Part shown: in pieces, positions 5,987 through 7,773 of the stretch
Numbering within the stretch: position 1 is the first letter of the stretch
How the letters are laid out: each line of letters starts with the position of its first letter
Program-made: the position numbers and the translations under genes
From: an uncultured bacterium
GTDB taxonomy: Bacteria > Planctomycetota > UBA1135 > GCA-002686595
NCBI GenBank assembly: GCA_902826945.1
Contig: CADEGS010000214.1
Location: 1 to 7,773, forward strand
Length of the DNA stretch: 7,773 bases
Direction: 5' to 3'
Notes under the pieces: generated by a model
Databases searched by the model: none
Told to the model about the DNA's origin: nothing
What the model saw: only the letters and a program-made list of their open reading frames with translations

Positions 5987-7056
5987 CGCCACACCGCCCG
6001 CCGCAGGAGGGCGAGCCCGAGCACCAGGAACACCCCGTCGGCCGCCCAGGCCGCCAGCCCGGGCGGCAGGGCGCCCGCGGTGGCGAGCTCCTTCCCGAGC
6101 CGCAGCGCCAGCAGGTAGTAGAGGAAGGCGTAGCCCACGGCGGCTCCGAAAGCCGCGAGCTGCGTGCCGCTGCGCAGGAAGACCCCGGTCGGCATGCCGA
6201 TCAGGAGGAACAGGAGGTACGTGACGGAGAAGGCGCGCCGCCGCTGGATCTCGTAGCGCAGCGTGCGCACCTGGTCGGGGTCGAAGGCCTGCGAGGGGCT
6301 GGCGAGCTCCCGGCGGATCGCCGAGGAGGTCATGTACTTCGCGCGGTTGGGGTTGCTCGGCTGCACCGGGAAGAGCTCCTGCAGGTCGATGCGCCAGGTC
6401 GGGCTCTGGTTGAAGATCTCGTAGTCGTCGCGCAGCACCTGGAAGCCCTCGAACGAGAGCTCGAGGAAGTCGCCGTCGAAGGTCATCCGCAGGCGGTCGG
6501 CGAAGACCGTCAGCTCCTGCCCCTCGCGCGGCAGGCTCAGGATCACGCCGTAGAACGTGTGCGGGTCGAGCGGGTCCTGGCGCTGCGCCTTCAGGTAGAA
6601 GCCCTTGTGCTGGATCTCGGTCACGCCCTGGCCGAGCGTGCGGAAGGCGTCGGCGCGCGCGTGCCGCAGGAAGTCGCGGCTGGCGTACTTCCAGGCCGGG
6701 CTGATCTCGGCCTGGATCCAGTGCGTCAGCGCGGAGAGCACGACGACCATCCCCAGGCCGGGCAGCAGCAGGCGAAACGGGTGGATGCCCGCCGTGCTGG
6801 TCGCGACCAGCTCGCGCTCGGCGGCCATGCGCCCGAAGGTCGCCACCACCGCCAGCAGGAACGCCATCGGCATCAGGTAGGGCACCAGGTCCACGACCAC
6901 CAGCGGGACGTAGGAGAGGATCGTGCCCGGACCGACGCCCTCCATCTTCCCCACCGCCTGCACGGCGATGCTGGGCAGGACGAGCAGCGCGATGCCGCCG
7001 AACGAGACGGCGAACGAGAGGGCCAGACGGCGCAGGACGTAGAGCTGGAGCGTCAA
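5983..7056 (-). CDS. lptF: LPS export ABC transporter permease LptF
   Basis: LptF is the partner permease of LptG in the inner-membrane LPS exporter. The 357-residue protein shows the same family plan: TM1 at about 12-34, TM2 at 50-74, TM3 at 96-114, a periplasmic beta-jellyroll region (about 115-270), TM4 at 277-294, TM5 at 301-320 and TM6 at 335-351. The loop after TM2 carries GRMAAERELVATSTAGI (75-91), the family's coupling segment facing LptB. The length matches the family. The start must be TTG 7056 or later, because an in-frame TAG lies four codons upstream, and TTG gives the usual N-terminus LQLYVLRRLALSF. No Shine-Dalgarno is present: the bases before TTG are CCCCCCGCG. A -10-like box sits 9 bases upstream. 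It is the first gene of the lptF-lptG pair and is divergent from the LPS-core-type kinase gene. No lptB, lptC or lptA is in the window. Confidence 0.9.
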   Translation of the reverse strand: MTLQLYVLRRLALSFAVSFGGIALLVLPSIAVQAVGKMEGVGPGTILSYVPLVVVDLVPYLMPMAFLLAVVATFGRMAAERELVATSTAGIHPFRLLLPGLGMVVVLSALTHWIQAEISPAWKYASRDFLRHARADAFRTLGQGVTEIQHKGFYLKAQRQDPLDPHTFYGVILSLPREGQELTVFADRLRMTFDGDFLELSFEGFQVLRDDYEIFNQSPTWRIDLQELFPVQPSNPNRAKYMTSSAIRRELASPSQAFDPDQVRTLRYEIQRRRAFSVTYLLFLLIGMPTGVFLRSGTQLAAFGAAVGYAFLYYLLALRLGKELATAGALPPGLAAWAADGVFLVLGLALLRRAVWR

Positions 7057-7065
7057 CGCGGGGGG

Positions 7066-7071
7066 ATTCTA
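7066..7071 (-). promoter_or_regulatory. Possible -10 box (TAGAAT) for lptF
   Basis: On the minus strand TAGAAT matches five of six bases of TATAAT and ends 9 bases before TTG 7056. Transcription would then begin within a few bases of the start codon, giving a leaderless or nearly leaderless mRNA, in keeping with the missing ribosome-binding site. The -35 position is G/C-rich and does not match TTGACA. An inverted repeat occupies the spacer. Confidence 0.35.
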
Positions 7072-7073
7072 GT

Positions 7074-7091
7074 GGACCGGACGGCCGGTCC
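7074..7091. repeat. Inverted repeat between lptF and the kinase gene, operator candidate
   Basis: GGACCGG (7074-7080) and CCGGTCC (7085-7091) are perfect inverted arms of 7 bases around ACGG. It lies immediately upstream of the TAGAAT box of lptF and fills the -35/-10 spacer. A dimeric regulator bound here would block lptF transcription and could affect the divergent kinase gene. Function is inferred from position only; in such GC-rich DNA short palindromes arise by chance. Confidence 0.4.
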
Positions 7092-7140
7092 GCGCGCGCC
7101 GCTCTCGCCTGCGCGCTTCCGCGGACGCGCGCCGCGCCCG

Positions 7141-7146
7141 TACGCT
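7141..7146 (+). promoter_or_regulatory. Possible -10 box (TACGCT) for the kinase gene
   Basis: TACGCT fits TANNNT and ends 10 bases before ATG 7157. The match to TATAAT is weak (three bases), and no -35 is clear. The reason to note it is the parallel with the boxes 9 bases before lptF and 12 bases before the membrane-protein gene, all three genes lacking a ribosome-binding site. Confidence 0.2.
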
Positions 7147-7156
7147 GTCGGCCGCC

Positions 7157-7773
7157 ATGGACCCCGACGCGAGCGAGCCGCTGCTGCTGCGCGACGGTCC
7201 GGCGCGCAGCGTGCTCCTCGACCGCTCGACGCGCCCGCCGACGGTGCGCAAGCGCTTCCACCACCCGCGGCGGCTGGCGGCGCTCCTCGACGGCCGGCGC
7301 GCGCGGCGCGAGCTGGCCCTGCTCGAGCACCTGCACGCGCGCGGCGTCGCGGTGCCGCGCCCGCTCGGCCTCGCGCGCGGCGCGCGCGGCTGGGAGGTGC
7401 GCATGGCGTGGATCGAGGGCGGTACGCCGCTGGCAGCGCTCCTGCGCCGTCCGGACGAGCCGCCCCCGGGCGGCTGGCGGCGCCTCCTGCGCGCGCTCGG
7501 CCGGCTGCTCGCCGCGCTGGAGGCCGCCGGCGTCGAGCACGCCGACCCGCACCCGGGGAACGCGCTCGTCGACGCGCGCGGGAGGCCGTTCCTGCTCGAC
7601 TTCCACGCCGCGCGGCCGCGGCGCGGCGGCGGCGAGAGCGCAGCGCTCGTCCGTTGCGCCGGCGCGGCGCGCGAGGCGCTCGGCGCGCCGGCGCGCCTGC
7701 ACTTCCTCGCCGCGTGGCACCGCGCGCGCCGGCGGGCGGGCGGCGCGCCGCCGCCGCCGCTCGCCGCGCTCGG
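7157..7773 (+). CDS. LPS core sugar kinase-like protein (KdkA/WaaP type), runs off the right edge
   Basis: These kinases phosphorylate Kdo or heptose of the LPS inner core using ATP in the cytoplasm. About 205 residues are visible and show a small protein-kinase-like fold. VRKRF (30-34) has K32 as the expected ATP-binding lysine. E52 lies in the following helix (RRELALLEHLHARGVAVPRPLG, 50-71). A hinge-like RMAWIEGG is at 82-89. The catalytic loop is HADPHPGNALVD (128-139), with D130 as the catalytic base and N135 as a metal ligand. FLLDFHAAR (145-153) has D148 in place of the DFG aspartate. The order and wording match the KdkA/WaaP/InaA group better than antibiotic or choline kinases. Whether Kdo or heptose is the acceptor cannot be told, so no symbol is given. 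ATG 7157 is the only sensible start upstream of VRKRF; no Shine-Dalgarno is seen. It is divergent from lptF across 100 bp. Confidence 0.85.
   Translation, partial: MDPDASEPLLLRDGPARSVLLDRSTRPPTVRKRFHHPRRLAALLDGRRARRELALLEHLHARGVAVPRPLGLARGARGWEVRMAWIEGGTPLAALLRRPDEPPPGGWRRLLRALGRLLAALEAAGVEHADPHPGNALVDARGRPFLLDFHAARPRRGGGESAALVRCAGAAREALGAPARLHFLAAWHRARRRAGGAPPPPLAAL

Noticed and set aside
4481..6118. A 545-codon plus-strand frame antisense to lptG
   Set aside because: Low-complexity Arg/Ala/Gln translation with no domain; the opposite strand encodes a well-supported permease.
7151..7160. GCCGCCATGG around the kinase start, identical to the eukaryotic Kozak consensus
   Set aside because: A chance product of GC-rich sequence; all genes here are bacterial envelope genes.
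4868..7720. A 950-codon open frame on the minus strand, which might suggest a giant fusion ending in LptG
   Set aside because: The part above 5986 runs out of frame through lptF and antisense to the kinase gene. The LptG start with its ATGA overlap and typical N-terminus marks the true gene.
1..7773. CRISPR arrays, tRNA or rRNA genes, insertion sequences, attachment sites
   Set aside because: No spaced direct repeats, cloverleaf, transposase or integrase sequence was seen on reading either strand. Frequent GCGCGC runs reflect base composition, not a repeat family.

Overview
The window is about three quarters G+C by eye. It comes from a Gram-negative bacterium that makes lipopolysaccharide (LPS). 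Four of its six genes belong to envelope families: a GT9 heptosyltransferase-like enzyme, an LPS-core-type kinase, and the paired LPS export permeases LptF and LptG. Codons end almost always in G or C throughout. No tRNA, rRNA, insertion sequence, phage or CRISPR element is visible. The sequence does not fix the phylum; a high-GC lineage such as Myxococcota or Planctomycetota would fit, but that is inference.

Layout: (1) 1-1402, minus: a Cache-HAMP sensor histidine kinase, cut by the window edge right after its phosphoacceptor motif HDIK. (2) 1403-1469: a 67-bp divergent gap. (3) 1470-2552, plus: a WaaC-like GT9 glycosyltransferase, followed after 32 bp by (4) 2585-3307, plus: an unrecognised six-helix membrane protein. 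(5) 3304-4680, minus: a TPR-like lipoprotein that converges on gene 4; the two stop codons share one CTAG inside a 16-bp palindrome. (6) 4681-4867: a 187-bp non-coding stretch with two GC-rich hairpins. (7) 4868-5986 and (8) 5983-7056, minus: LptG and LptF, overlapping by ATGA. (9) 7057-7156: a divergent control region with an inverted repeat. (10) 7157 to the end, plus: an LPS-core-type sugar kinase, cut by the right edge.

Read together, the genes cover core sugar addition (GT9), core phosphorylation (kinase) and transport to the outer membrane (LptFG). A lipoprotein of unknown role lies downstream of lptFG and a sensor kinase lies divergent to the GT9 gene. No cytoplasmic ATPase LptB, LptC, LptA or LptD is present. 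I found no clear new defence or mobile system. The least explained parts are the two uncharacterised envelope proteins (2585-3307 and 3304-4680), the palindrome joining their ends, and start sites that lack a Shine-Dalgarno sequence but carry a -10-like box 9-12 bases upstream.
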